From: Candidatus Manganitrophus noduliformans | Lineage (GTDB): Bacteria; Nitrospirota; Nitrospiria; SBBL01; Manganitrophaceae | Direction of reading: 5' to 3' | Assembly: GCF_012184425.1 (NCBI RefSeq) | Contig: NZ_VTOW01000007.1 | Span: 1 to 64,000 of the forward strand | Length of the DNA: 64,000 bases | Shown here: piece by piece, positions 46,184 to 54,872 of the stretch | How positions within the stretch are numbered: position 1 is the first letter of the stretch | How the letters are laid out: each line of letters begins with the position of its first letter | The notes under the pieces: model-generated | What the model was told of the DNA's origin: nothing | Seen by the model: the letters and a program-made list of their open reading frames with translations, nothing else | Database searches by the model: none | Translations under genes and position numbers: made by a program

Positions 46184-47600
46184 GTCAAGCCAAAGTAGAA
46201 ATGTCCTCTTTCTACCAAAATAGAAATGTCCGGTTTTAGGTGGGTGGGGTGGGCACTCTTTTTTCTGCCCGACCGAACTGAAACTTCCTCCACGGATGCT
46301 CCGAGCAAGGCGTGCTGCTCTTGGGGGTTTGGCTCCTGTTGGCAGGGGGCTGCACTTTGACCGGTCGGGTGAGAATCTCTGAGTAGCGAAGACTCCTGCC
46401 TTGATGCATCAGATGCAACGAGCCGTCCAGTCGCTCTTCGATGCAGAGCCTCTCTGCCCGGATATTCTCCTGAATCTGATACAGCTTGCCTTCATAGCAG
46501 AGCGTCCAATCCTTCCTCAGTACCCGCTCGCTCTTAATGCAGAGAATCCGATCCAACTCTCTTGCTGGGGGAGCCGTCCGATGCAGGTCTGCCGCCTTGG
46601 CGGGGGCAACCTCGAATCGCTTGTTGTAGATCAGAAGATACTTCTCTAAGAAGCGATTTGCCTCTTCAATGCTGGCGATCTTCTCTAGCCGCATCTCCTT
46701 AATCAGCCGGTCCTGAAAGGTGCGAAAGAGCCGCTCAATTCTCCCTTTGGCCTGCGGGGAGTCCGCATGGATGACTTCGACCCCCAATTCAGCAAGACTT
46801 CTCTGAAATTGGCTCATCGGCTTACTATCCAATAGCTGCTCTTCTTCGGTCTGCTTGGCAGTCGATTTGTAGCTCGAGTGCTTGTCGAGGTAGATCCCCA
46901 AGGGAACCCCATACTGCCGGATGTAGCGCCGAAAGCTGTCCATGGCAGGGTAGGTGCCTTCGTACTCATAGAAGCGGGCATACACGCGGCTGGTGGCATC
47001 GTCGATGTAGGCCATCAGCACACAGTGCGGGCCTCTGCCTTCCAGCCAATCGTGATGCGAGCCGTCCATCTGCAACAGCTCCCCCCATTGCGCTCTTCTC
47101 TGTCTCCATCGCCGATGCGGCCGCCTCTTCCTGCTCGGATAGACAACTCCTTCTGCTGCCAGCCACAGTCGCAGCGTCTCATCGCTGATGGCAATCTTAT
47201 CTCGCTCAGAGAGCTTCTCGGCCGCAAGCGTCGGCCCAAAGCCCGCATACTGCTCGCTGTAGAGCACCAAGATCTTCTCTTTGCGCTTAGGCGCAATCCG
47301 ACGGTTCGAGGGCCTGCCTCGGCTGCGATGACACAGCCCCCGCTCCCCTTCCTCTGACAGCCGCTTCTCAAGCCTGCGGATCTGCCGCACGCTTAACCCC
47401 AGATGCTCCGCCGCTTGCTGCTGCGTCAGTTGCTTCTCAATCACCTGCTCGATAATATGCAGCCGTCTGGCTTCCTTGCTCCTCATCACCAAAATATCCT
47501 CCAAAGCTCCCCTGCCTCCTCCTTAAAAAAAGAAAACAGTGTAGCTCACATGAGGACATTTCTACTTTGGTAAAAGCGGACATTATCACTTTGGGATTAC
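46184..47600 (-). mobile_element. Complete IS, 1417 bp, ISNCY/IS1202-like
   Basis: The ends are imperfect inverted repeats: left gtcaagCCAAAGTAGAAA and right (reverse complement) gtaatcCCAAAGTGATAA. Each end carries two tandem copies of the motif CCAAAnTnnnAATGTCC. The element has one transposase gene on the minus strand and is flanked by an 18-bp direct repeat. Because of a shared GT at the left border the duplication could also be 16 bp. Long duplications of this size are known for the ISTde1/IS1202 part of the former ISNCY group. Confidence 0.88.
46236..47486 (-). CDS. Transposase, DDE type with N-terminal HTH
   Basis: This protein of about 416 residues has an N-terminal helix-turn-helix (EQVIEKQLTQQQAAEHLGLS, VRQIRRLEKRLSEEG), a basic linker and an rve-type catalytic domain. 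Likely catalytic acids are in LQMDGSHHDW, GIYLDKHSSYKS and KGRIERLFRTFQ. The C-terminus ends with an EHPWRKF motif shared with the partial IS at the left edge. GGAGG lies 8-11 bases before the GTG/ATG starts at 47489 and 47486. Confidence 0.9.
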   Translation of the reverse strand: MRSKEARRLHIIEQVIEKQLTQQQAAEHLGLSVRQIRRLEKRLSEEGERGLCHRSRGRPSNRRIAPKRKEKILVLYSEQYAGFGPTLAAEKLSERDKIAISDETLRLWLAAEGVVYPSRKRRPHRRWRQRRAQWGELLQMDGSHHDWLEGRGPHCVLMAYIDDATSRVYARFYEYEGTYPAMDSFRRYIRQYGVPLGIYLDKHSSYKSTAKQTEEEQLLDSKPMSQFQRSLAELGVEVIHADSPQAKGRIERLFRTFQDRLIKEMRLEKIASIEEANRFLEKYLLIYNKRFEVAPAKAADLHRTAPPARELDRILCIKSERVLRKDWTLCYEGKLYQIQENIRAERLCIEERLDGSLHLMHQGRSLRYSEILTRPVKVQPPANRSQTPKSSTPCSEHPWRKFQFGRAEKRVPTPPT

Positions 47601-47618
47601 ATCTAATACCAAACTGGT
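47601..47618. repeat. Right target-site duplication of the IS
   Basis: ATCTAATACCAAACTGGT, identical to 46166-46183. Confidence 0.85.
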
Positions 47619-47729
47619 AGTTCGAGGCATGGAATAGGCAATGTCGCATAACAAACATTATGTAAAGCATTATAATTAGGTAATCTCTTAGTTCCTTGAC
47701 TCCGCTACTCACCTTTTCTGCAAGAAGTC

Positions 47730-47843
47730 TCAACGAAAAAAATGGGCAACGAACGGGCTCATCTCGCGCTTGGCGAGCGGCAATGCGGAGTTCATATATA
47801 TGAACTCCATCCGCTCAGGCCAATCGTTATCTGTTTTCTTCAT
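47730..47843 (-). CDS. Possible 37-residue small protein
   Basis: ATG at 47843, with GGAGTAGGTG directly before it, opens MKKTDNDWPERMEFIYMNSA and continues LPLAKREMSPFVAHFFR to a TGA. Part of it is encoded by the 22-bp palindrome at 47787-47808. No family is recognised; it could be a remnant cut by decay. The remaining sequence from 47619 to 47729 holds no gene. Confidence 0.3.
   Translation of the reverse strand: MKKTDNDWPERMEFIYMNSALPLAKREMSPFVAHFFR
47787..47808. repeat. Perfect 22-bp palindrome
   Basis: GGAGTTCATAT followed directly by its reverse complement ATATGAACTCC. With no loop it cannot form a good terminator, so a protein-binding site is more likely. The ATATGAA core resembles sites of ArsR/SmtB-type and some HTH repressors. 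Confidence 0.7.
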
Positions 47844-47953
47844 CACCTACTCCAATCTCTCTCCAGGCTCGATATATCGATTTTGGAACACTCGAGGGTC
47901 GGCACGATCCGAATTTTTTCCCGAGATATTCGGCCTATAAAGTTTCGCTTTCG

Positions 47954-48181
47954 CTAGGATCTCAGGTCGATCGGTTGAATATCGACCTTTACATTTGAAT
48001 TCAAGAAATACCGAATCCCGTCCCGCATCACATCTTTGATGGGACACTTTTTCCGATCCGCAACGATCGTTAAGAGCGCTTGCTCGGTCGGGGCGAAATC
48101 TTCCAGGGAAACCGCGTGTGAATCGGCGGATACCCTCCGCCTACCGCTTCGCTTGCGGATTAAAGCTGTGTCCTCTGCCAT
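47954..48181 (-). CDS. Small hypothetical protein
   Basis: This 75-residue protein has a basic start (LIRKRSGRRRVSADSHAV), then APTEQALLTIVADRKKCPIKDVMRDGIRYFL. The second part looks like the helix region of a small DNA-binding protein (ribbon-helix-helix-like), but this is weak. AAGGAGAAAG lies before the ATG. The next gene upstream ends 45 bp away. Confidence 0.55.
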   Translation of the reverse strand: MAEDTALIRKRSGRRRVSADSHAVSLEDFAPTEQALLTIVADRKKCPIKDVMRDGIRYFLNSNVKVDIQPIDLRS

Positions 48182-48226
48182 GATTGCTTTCTCCTTATCG
48201 AGTAAGTGCGATTGATCGGCTTGCCG

Positions 48227-49231
48227 TTAGGGTTGTTCCACCTTCCTCTTGCTTCCGTTCAAGAGCTCCCGGATTCCACCCAGGGCCGATAGGATGCCGG
48301 TGGCTTCGTAAGGAACCATGATGAGCTTGCTCTTCTCCCCTCCGAGGATCGTCTTCGAGGCTTCCAGGTATCGCATGGCGATGAGATACTGGATGGCATT
48401 TTGGTCCGGCGATTCCTTGGTCGCATTGATGATTTGCGCGATTGCCTTCGCTTCTCCTTCTGCCGCCTTCTGGCGGGCCTCGGCTTCCCCCTCCGCGATG
48501 AGAACCTGAGATTCTTTAAATCCTTCGGCTTTGGTAATCTCCGCGGTCTTGATCCCCTCTGCCTCGAGAATCCTGGATTGCTTCATTCCCTCCGATTCGA
48601 GGACCGCGGCGCGCTTGGCTCGCTCCGCACGCATTTGCGCCTCCATCGCATCCCGGATACTCGCGGGAGGGATGATGTCTTGTAGTTCAACGCGATTGAC
48701 CTTGATTCCCCACTTTCCTGTCACATCGTCGAGGGTAGTCCTGAGCTTTTTATTGATCTGATCGCGTGAAGAGAGCGTTGCGTCTAAATCCAGCTCTCCG
48801 ATCAAGTTTCTGAGCGTCGTCTGTGTTAGTTTTTCAATCGCATCCGGCAGATTCGCGATCTCATAGACCGTCTTTACAGGATCTGTGATCTGAAAATAGA
48901 GAACCGCATTAATGTCGATCTGGACATTATCTTTGGTGATCACCGCCTGTTTTGGAAAATCATAGACGGTCTCCCTCAGATCGATCCGGCTGATCCGTTC
49001 TTTTTTGATGATCGTTCTTCCATCGATATCGGTGACGGCATAGCGCCAGTCGATCTCCCGCGGCTTGTCAAGCAAAGGGATGATAAAGTTGATTCCGGAT
49101 TTAAGATCTCGATGATAGGAGCCGAGGCGTTCAATCACAATCGTCTCCGCCTGTTGCACGATCCTCATGCCGAGAACCGCAATAAGAAGGAGAAATCCGG
49201 CAACCAGGATAAAGAGAGCGACGCTAGCCAT
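48227..49231 (-). CDS. SPFH/Band 7 (stomatin-like) membrane protein
   Basis: This 334-residue protein has an N-terminal membrane helix (VALFILVAGFLLLIAVLGMRIV), an SPFH domain (QQAETIVIERLGSYHRDLKSG, DVTGKWGIKVNRVELQDIIPP) and a long Ala/Glu-rich coiled coil (about 190-270). It is a relative of QmcA/HflC and stomatins, which form ring-like scaffolds in membranes. GGAG six bases before the ATG at 49231 sets the start, which overlaps the end of the NfeD gene by 8 bp. NfeD-SPFH pairs are a known functional unit. Confidence 0.92.
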   Translation of the reverse strand: MASVALFILVAGFLLLIAVLGMRIVQQAETIVIERLGSYHRDLKSGINFIIPLLDKPREIDWRYAVTDIDGRTIIKKERISRIDLRETVYDFPKQAVITKDNVQIDINAVLYFQITDPVKTVYEIANLPDAIEKLTQTTLRNLIGELDLDATLSSRDQINKKLRTTLDDVTGKWGIKVNRVELQDIIPPASIRDAMEAQMRAERAKRAAVLESEGMKQSRILEAEGIKTAEITKAEGFKESQVLIAEGEAEARQKAAEGEAKAIAQIINATKESPDQNAIQYLIAMRYLEASKTILGGEKSKLIMVPYEATGILSALGGIRELLNGSKRKVEQP

Positions 49232-49688
49232 TTTGGACTCCATTTAAATGGGCTTTCTTTACGGTCAATTCAGTTCCTTGGACATGGATTACCTCGATCA
49301 CTTCATTGAGCTCTATCGGCGCATTCTTTTCCGAGATCGCTTTCCAGTCATCACCTCCGACAAGCACCCGCCCGCGGCCGATCTCCGGGTCGATTCGTTC
49401 ACATACTCTTCCCTTTTGGCCGATTAAAGCTTCGGCGTTCGTTTTTTGGCGGCCGGCAGGAAGATAGAAATATTTCTCCACGATCGGCTTGACCGTGTAG
49501 AGGAACGCAGCTGAGACGATAAAGAACGTGAAACTCTGCGCGGCAAAACCAAGTTCCAACCCGGCTGCGAGCGCGGCGGCGAGGCAGCCGACCCCGGCGC
49601 CGGCGAGTGCGAACCCGGCCGTGAATATTTCGGCGGCCAGAAGGAGTATTCCCGCGATGAACCAGATCTGCCAAGGTGCGAAATCCAT
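49224..49688 (-). CDS. NfeD-family membrane protein
   Basis: This 154-residue protein has two or three membrane segments (IWFIAGILLLAAEIFTAGFA; FFIVSAAFLYTVKPIVE) and a C-terminal OB-fold-like domain (GQKGRVCERIDPEIGRGRVLV; WKAISEKNAPIELNEVIEV). It is the short NfeD form without the ClpP-like protease. It is translated with the SPFH protein. In this family the pair probably organises membrane microdomains or protein turnover. Confidence 0.88.
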   Translation of the reverse strand: MDFAPWQIWFIAGILLLAAEIFTAGFALAGAGVGCLAAALAAGLELGFAAQSFTFFIVSAAFLYTVKPIVEKYFYLPAGRQKTNAEALIGQKGRVCERIDPEIGRGRVLVGGDDWKAISEKNAPIELNEVIEVIHVQGTELTVKKAHLNGVQNG

Positions 49689-49714
49689 TTCTGCTCACAA
49701 TTTGCTGGCGCCGG

Positions 49715-50218
49715 CTATCCCAGATGAATTTCGATCGACTTGCTATCGCACAGCATCGCCGCATTCTCATCGAAGATGCACGCCCTGCCGATCGCCAGGA
49801 GATTCCCCGTCCGGCTGATCTCTTTTGACTCTGTGGGGCTGTCACTGCAGGTAAGGCTCGCCGACTCACTGGAATCCCGCCCACCGTATTCACAGACCCG
49901 GAGCGCCATGCCCTCGCTCTGACAACTGGCGTGCAGCGGGCAATTCAGGCTAAATACCCGCGTTTGATCGGAGAGTGCGAGGGCGTCTTCGCCCACGTGT
50001 AACTCAAAGGTATACAGTCCGCTCGGGCTCGAGTACGATACATCCCACCCCACCTGAATCTGTTTTCCGTCATCGATGATCGCGGGGCTGATCGAGAGCT
50101 CTTTCAGATTCACGAAGGAGTCTGACCGGCGCTCGCCCTCCCGCTGCAAGCCACAGGCTGCCAGGAAAAATGTCCCGATCATCACCATTCCGAGAAGAGA
50201 TCTGGGGCATCTCTTCAT
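49715..50218 (-). CDS. Lipoprotein of unknown function
   Basis: This 167-residue protein has a lipobox near the N-terminus (GMVMIGTFFLAACGLQ, Cys about residue 22), then a beta-rich body with several cysteines (SLNCPLHASC, VCEYGG, LTCSD, ACIFDENAAMLCD). No family is recognised. GGAGAAGCAGG before the ATG at 50218 sets the start. It sits at the end of the conjugation block. Confidence 0.6.
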   Translation of the reverse strand: MKRCPRSLLGMVMIGTFFLAACGLQREGERRSDSFVNLKELSISPAIIDDGKQIQVGWDVSYSSPSGLYTFELHVGEDALALSDQTRVFSLNCPLHASCQSEGMALRVCEYGGRDSSESASLTCSDSPTESKEISRTGNLLAIGRACIFDENAAMLCDSKSIEIHLG

Positions 50219-50271
50219 CCTGCTTCTCCGCCGATCCGATCGAGCAAACAACCGCTCTTGGGGTATATCCG

Positions 50272-50820
50272 CTAACGACTTGCCGACCGAGAATCCATCT
50301 CCACCATGGAACGAAGCATCCGGTATATGAACCGTTCGTATTTCCTTCTCTTCTGATCGCTTCGCGCGTTATAACAACCAACTGCGGTCCAGTTGTAGCC
50401 GTATTGCGTAATGCATCCTGAGAGAATCCAGGCGCCCACCTTTACGTTCTGGCACGGATTGCTGAGCGATTTCCAAATACTCTCACCCAGATGGTCCGCC
50501 CATGACGAGTTGATCTGCATCAGCCCGTAGTCATAGGTCCCGTTTGCATTCCGGTTGATCGCTTCGGGGTCCAGCCGCGATTCATGGCGGGCGATCGCCT
50601 CGAGTAGCTTCGGAGAGATCGCGAACATCCGGCCCGCTTCGTCGAAGCAGAATGCCTCCACATTTTTGGACGAGACGAGAAAGAGAAGTAGAATCGCCGC
50701 CGTGAAGAACCGCCGCGAGGCCCGCCTGCGTCTGAGGGTATCTGCGCGGGGTGTTGTCTCCGAGAGAATCGGCCGCCCGAGGCCATTTTGCATCGTTCGT
50801 TTTGACTTTCTCATCTGCAC
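50272..50820 (-). CDS. Lytic transglycosylase (VirB1-like)
   Basis: This 182-residue protein has a membrane or signal segment (FFTAAILLLFLVSS), then an SLT fold: ISPKLLEAIARHESRL with catalytic Glu80, GLMQINSSW and AVGCYNARS. It opens peptidoglycan for the conjugation channel. The long basic N-terminus before the signal may not be translated; a start at 50793 is an alternative. Position directly after traG supports the role. Confidence 0.88.
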   Translation of the reverse strand: MQMRKSKRTMQNGLGRPILSETTPRADTLRRRRASRRFFTAAILLLFLVSSKNVEAFCFDEAGRMFAISPKLLEAIARHESRLDPEAINRNANGTYDYGLMQINSSWADHLGESIWKSLSNPCQNVKVGAWILSGCITQYGYNWTAVGCYNARSDQKRRKYERFIYRMLRSMVEMDSRSASR

Positions 50821-50914
50821 TTGCTACCCTATTTACATAGGAAAGAGTCGAGATGATTCTGATCGCCCATCTTAAGCCCGAGAGGGTGAATCGAATTTCG
50901 GAGCGTGCTCATCC

Positions 50915-51118
50915 ATGAAGACCCTCCTTTTGATTCTTGCCGCCATCATCGTCTACGTCCTCTCAAGCCTCTTCCGTTCGCGAAGCGGAAGCCGCGTGAT
51001 CTCCCGCCTCGAAGAGGAGGAAGAATACCTCGATGATCTTGGTCGGCGCCGAGAGGCGGAAGAGCACGATCCCTCCATCCCCGGCAGTACGGCCTGGTTT
51101 ACGCACGACACAGACTGA
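50915..51118 (+). CDS. Possible small membrane protein
   Basis: This 67-residue frame has an N-terminal membrane helix (TLLLILAAIIVYVLSSLF) and an acidic tail (RLEEEEEYLDDLGRRREAEEHD). It is the only plus-strand candidate within the tra block. No good ribosome binding site is seen. Confidence 0.4.
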   Translation: MKTLLLILAAIIVYVLSSLFRSRSGSRVISRLEEEEEYLDDLGRRREAEEHDPSIPGSTAWFTHDTD

Positions 51119-51150
51119 CCGCCTCCGATCAAAAAAATCTTCAACCCCCA

Positions 51151-54100
51151 TCATCTGCTCCGGTCACTTTGCTTCTCGCTTCCGCCTTCTTGGCTCTCCT
51201 GTCGATGCATCCAGCCGTCAACATAGCTGGCGACGGTGGAGAGGACGCTCAGCGCGCTCTGTTTTAAATCTTTTGCCTCTTCGACCTTCTGGTAAAGCGG
51301 CCGGGTGAATTCTCCGGCCCTTCGCGCGATCAACTCAAATGCTCGCGAATCAGACAACCCCTTCTCCTCCGCCTCCGAGACCGCGTCTTTTAAAACACGG
51401 CTATAGGCGGCGCCGACCAGATTGACGGTTTCAACCGTGCGATAATCAAGGCCGGCCGCGCCTTTAGGCCGGATCGGCATGGCGAAGTCCCCGGGAGCCC
51501 TCACATCGACGGCGCCCCCCGCATGCATCGAATCTGTCTGGAAATGCTGCATGAGGACCTTCCAGTCGTTGACCAAGCCGCTGACCGTCCCGGCGACCGC
51601 CGCGTCATATTGGAACCGATCGAATCTTTCGGGATTCGACTGGTGCTGACCCTGCTCCCAGACCTTCTTCGCCAGTTTTGGATTGTCGGTGAGCGCCATC
51701 TGCAGGGCGTTTTGTAATAAGAAGCCGGCGCCGATGATCTCCTGCTCAAGATCCTTATGAAGATGCTCGCGCCCGCTCGCGCTGCTGACAAAGTCTTTCG
51801 ATGCGATGGAGCCGCCGCTGGCGACCGCAAGATCGCCTGGCATCGTCCCTTGGCTGGGGTAGTGACCCTCCACGCGGGCCGATCTTCCCTGATCGGCGAT
51901 ATTTCTTAACCCTTCGACGATGTTCGGAAGGATTCCGCGCTCCTCCAGAACATTCGCCAAGCTCTTGAGCTGCTCCGGCTTAAAAGTCCCCGTGAGCGTC
52001 ATTCCCTCTTCCATGGACGCTTTTGCGACGTCAAGCCCGACCCGCCGGATGTCCCCCTGACTGTCCTGGAGCATGTTGGTTCGAATGGCGCCAGGAGAAG
52101 CGGGTTCGTCCGGACCGAGATTGAATTCAGCCAGGGCGGCACCTCGATCGGCACTGAAGACAAAGGTTCCGTCCCCATTGCTCTTCGGTCCAGGAAGGAT
52201 CGCATAGTCTTTAAGGCTTCCGACCAAACTCATCCGCATGCCGTTGGAGATCCCTTCGATTTGGACCGTCCCGCCTCGAACGGAAACGGTGCCGCTGCTG
52301 AATTCAAAACTCCCCTGCTGCGTGTCAACCACCAGCCCCTTCCGGGGGTCGATCTCCTGATACGAGACACGCTCCTGGATCGCCTGCTCACCGCGATAGA
52401 GGGAGGCGGCTACAAGCGCCCCCGAAGGGCTGAATTGATACTCAAACTTCATGCCGGGCGCGATCGCCTGCGCCACCCGCGTCATGCCGGCCGCTTCCGC
52501 GTCGGACTTTAGCGCGCCGACGTTCTCTTCATCGGTAATCCCCGTCTTCCTGAGAACGCCGCCTTTATACTCTTCGGAGCCTTGGCTATCGGTTGTGGAG
52601 GCCTCCACGATGCGGCCGCCCGAAATGGTCATTCTTCTCTCGCGCCCGTTCTCATACCCCTGAATCGACCCGCTCACAATCTGCTCCGCCCCATCGCCGT
52701 CTTTCGCTACGATCAAATCGGAAGCGGCGCTAAACACGCCGCCGTTTTCCGAGCGGAACGTGCTCCCTTTCTCGTAAACCGCCGACTCTCCGTTGTCTGT
52801 TTTCTGACCCCGCATGACTCCCACTCGGCCCTGGAAGCCGCTTTGGAAATCACGCGCGAATCCCTCTCCGACAGGGGTGGCGGCGCTGATCGAGGAGGTC
52901 TGAATGGGGCTGCTGAATGAGCCTGTCTGTTGCGCGTAGCTGTGTGCGGCGCGTGTTGAATCCCAGGTGTTGCTTCCGGCGGAGAACCGCGCGGCGCTGC
53001 CGGTTCCGAGGTAGCTTGAATAATCCTGCCTGTTTGCTTTCGCCGAGTTGTAATGGAGGTTTCCGTATGAGGCGCTCCCCGCGGCCATCTCCCCCGCGGG
53101 TCCTCCCGCCTGGCCGCCGATCGAGCCCGCCGCCGCGCCGCTGATCGCGGAGAGGGCGACGAATGAAAAACCCCCGGCGACAAACGCGGCCATGGTTGGA
53201 ATCATCCAGTAGAGAGAGCCGGCCATGTTCACATAGTCGAGCAGACTGCTGTCGACGATCTCTTTGGACCGGATGATGTAGTTCCCTCCGGCCGAGACCG
53301 TGAGAAAATGGCTTGCCTTCACATTGATGATCAGATTGAGGATTACATCCCCCAACTGCCAGAGGGAGAGCCACAGAAGGGTGAAGAGAAAACCGAGAGC
53401 GACCTTCCCCATCATCGGCGTGAGAAGAAGCAGAATGAGGAGCGGGATGAATGTGACGAGAATGACCGTTAAGATCCCTTTCAACACCGGAATGTATTTC
53501 GAGCCGAGGATGCCGGTCAACGCGAGGTTCTGGCGGACCGTCTCCTCCGCTTTTCCGCTCCCATAGCCGAGCTGGGTTGCGGAGATGCCGTGCGCGGCCG
53601 CCCAGCTGGCATACCCTTCTCTTAGGTGATTCATCGAGATCGACTGCAGAAGGAAGCCTTCTCCGGTGGCGGTGTAATTCAGAAAATAAGGAGATGCGAC
53701 ACCGATAACATTCGACAGCTGCAGCGAAGAATACCCGCCCAACGAGGCGCCGGCGTATGGAAGGCCGGTGTCGGTGATATAGGTGCTCAGCCGCCCGGTG
53801 AGCTGCGTGTACGCATTGAGGCAATGATCGACGGCGCCGTTGGTATTCGCGCTGTCATAGAGGAGGGTGGTTCGAGCCGGGTTCGTGTTTCCGAGATCTT
53901 CCCAGAGGGTGCCGGAGGAGACCAGCGCGCCCTCGTTTTTGGTCCCATCCAAAACGTCCGGAACGACGCAGTCGACGACATACGCGTTGATCGAGAGGTA
54001 GAGATAAGGGTCGATGATCCGCTGCTGTCCCGCCTGAAGAAGCGCTCCGATCCCGGAGAAGAATCCGGAGTTCGTGTATTTTAGATCATCCGGGAGCGAG

Positions 54101-54549
54101 AAGACCGTCTCCATCCGCTCTCCCATGACTTTTTGCAGGAGCGAGAACCAGGCGATCGGCCGCGCGACGCCGATCGGGACCTCGGTGATGACCTGGTCGT
54201 AGGCCGCGTTCTGCCGATCAATAATGACGACATCGGTCTTGACGGCGGTAAACAGAGACCAGACCAGAATTTGCGCGATGTAGACCTTCGGAAGCATGAA
54301 AGGGTCCGCTCTGGTAAACAGGTTGCCGGAATAGGTGACGATCACGTACACCAGCGATAGCAGGGCGACGATTTTGAAGAGGCCGATGAAATCGCCCGTG
54401 CCGATCAGCCATTTCGTTCCGTTGAGGACCTGCGCGATAATATCGCCGTAGCCCCAGGTGTAGATCGTCTCATCCGCGAAGCTGGTTTCCGGAAGAAGAA
54501 GGAGTAGAGTCGCTGCAAGCGAGACTAACCGCAATGTTCGGTTCATCAC
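51151..54549 (-). CDS. traG: Conjugal transfer protein TraG (mating-pair stabilisation)
   Basis: This 1132-residue protein has a signal-like start and a TraG-N membrane part (to about residue 475), with segments IVALLSLVYVIVTYSG, VILVTFIPLLILLLLTP and MIPTMAAFVAGGFSFVALSA. It is followed by a Gly/Ser/Ala-rich linker and a long soluble C-terminal region. F-type TraG acts in pilus assembly and, through its C-terminus, in stabilising mating pairs and entry exclusion. It starts in a 4-bp overlap with the upstream lipoprotein gene. Confidence 0.88.
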   Translation of the reverse strand: MMNRTLRLVSLAATLLLLLPETSFADETIYTWGYGDIIAQVLNGTKWLIGTGDFIGLFKIVALLSLVYVIVTYSGNLFTRADPFMLPKVYIAQILVWSLFTAVKTDVVIIDRQNAAYDQVITEVPIGVARPIAWFSLLQKVMGERMETVFSLPDDLKYTNSGFFSGIGALLQAGQQRIIDPYLYLSINAYVVDCVVPDVLDGTKNEGALVSSGTLWEDLGNTNPARTTLLYDSANTNGAVDHCLNAYTQLTGRLSTYITDTGLPYAGASLGGYSSLQLSNVIGVASPYFLNYTATGEGFLLQSISMNHLREGYASWAAAHGISATQLGYGSGKAEETVRQNLALTGILGSKYIPVLKGILTVILVTFIPLLILLLLTPMMGKVALGFLFTLLWLSLWQLGDVILNLIINVKASHFLTVSAGGNYIIRSKEIVDSSLLDYVNMAGSLYWMIPTMAAFVAGGFSFVALSAISGAAAGSIGGQAGGPAGEMAAGSASYGNLHYNSAKANRQDYSSYLGTGSAARFSAGSNTWDSTRAAHSYAQQTGSFSSPIQTSSISAATPVGEGFARDFQSGFQGRVGVMRGQKTDNGESAVYEKGSTFRSENGGVFSAASDLIVAKDGDGAEQIVSGSIQGYENGRERRMTISGGRIVEASTTDSQGSEEYKGGVLRKTGITDEENVGALKSDAEAAGMTRVAQAIAPGMKFEYQFSPSGALVAASLYRGEQAIQERVSYQEIDPRKGLVVDTQQGSFEFSSGTVSVRGGTVQIEGISNGMRMSLVGSLKDYAILPGPKSNGDGTFVFSADRGAALAEFNLGPDEPASPGAIRTNMLQDSQGDIRRVGLDVAKASMEEGMTLTGTFKPEQLKSLANVLEERGILPNIVEGLRNIADQGRSARVEGHYPSQGTMPGDLAVASGGSIASKDFVSSASGREHLHKDLEQEIIGAGFLLQNALQMALTDNPKLAKKVWEQGQHQSNPERFDRFQYDAAVAGTVSGLVNDWKVLMQHFQTDSMHAGGAVDVRAPGDFAMPIRPKGAAGLDYRTVETVNLVGAAYSRVLKDAVSEAEEKGLSDSRAFELIARRAGEFTRPLYQKVEEAKDLKQSALSVLSTVASYVDGWMHRQESQEGGSEKQSDRSR

Positions 54550-54872
54550 GAAGATCCCTCACCGCCGGGCAACGCCGAGGCCTTTGAGAAAATCTCGTCG
54601 GGTGGGTAGAGCGTCCCCACGAGAAGATGCCCGGACTCCGGATAGAAGTAGACCGTATTCTCTTCCGTATCGACCTCAAACAGGCCCGGGATCGCGGTCG
54701 CCTTCACTTCTCTGAATCCAAACTGAGGATGGCGTCCGAGGAAAGCGCGCTCTACCTCGACGAGCGAGGGGCGACCGACCGGAGGGATAACGCACCCCTG
54801 GAAATCATCGGCCGCGCTGCATCCGACCAGCAGGGCGAGAAAACACCCGGCCAGCCTATTTCGACTCCCCAT
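54546..54872 (-). CDS. Lipoprotein with a DsbC-N-like domain only
   Basis: This 108-residue protein has a lipobox (FLALLVGCSAAD), then VEVERAFLGRHPQFGFREVKATAIPGLFEVDTEENTVYF (given in part: KATAIPGLFEV), which resembles the DsbC dimerisation domain. The thioredoxin domain with CxxC is absent. GGGGGATCTGCG lies before the ATG at 54872. It overlaps traG by 4 bp and the OmpA-like gene by 17 bp. It may assist folding of secreted Tra proteins, or be a shortened relative. Confidence 0.65.
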   Translation of the reverse strand: MGSRNRLAGCFLALLVGCSAADDFQGCVIPPVGRPSLVEVERAFLGRHPQFGFREVKATAIPGLFEVDTEENTVYFYPESGHLLVGTLYPPDEIFSKASALPGGEGSS

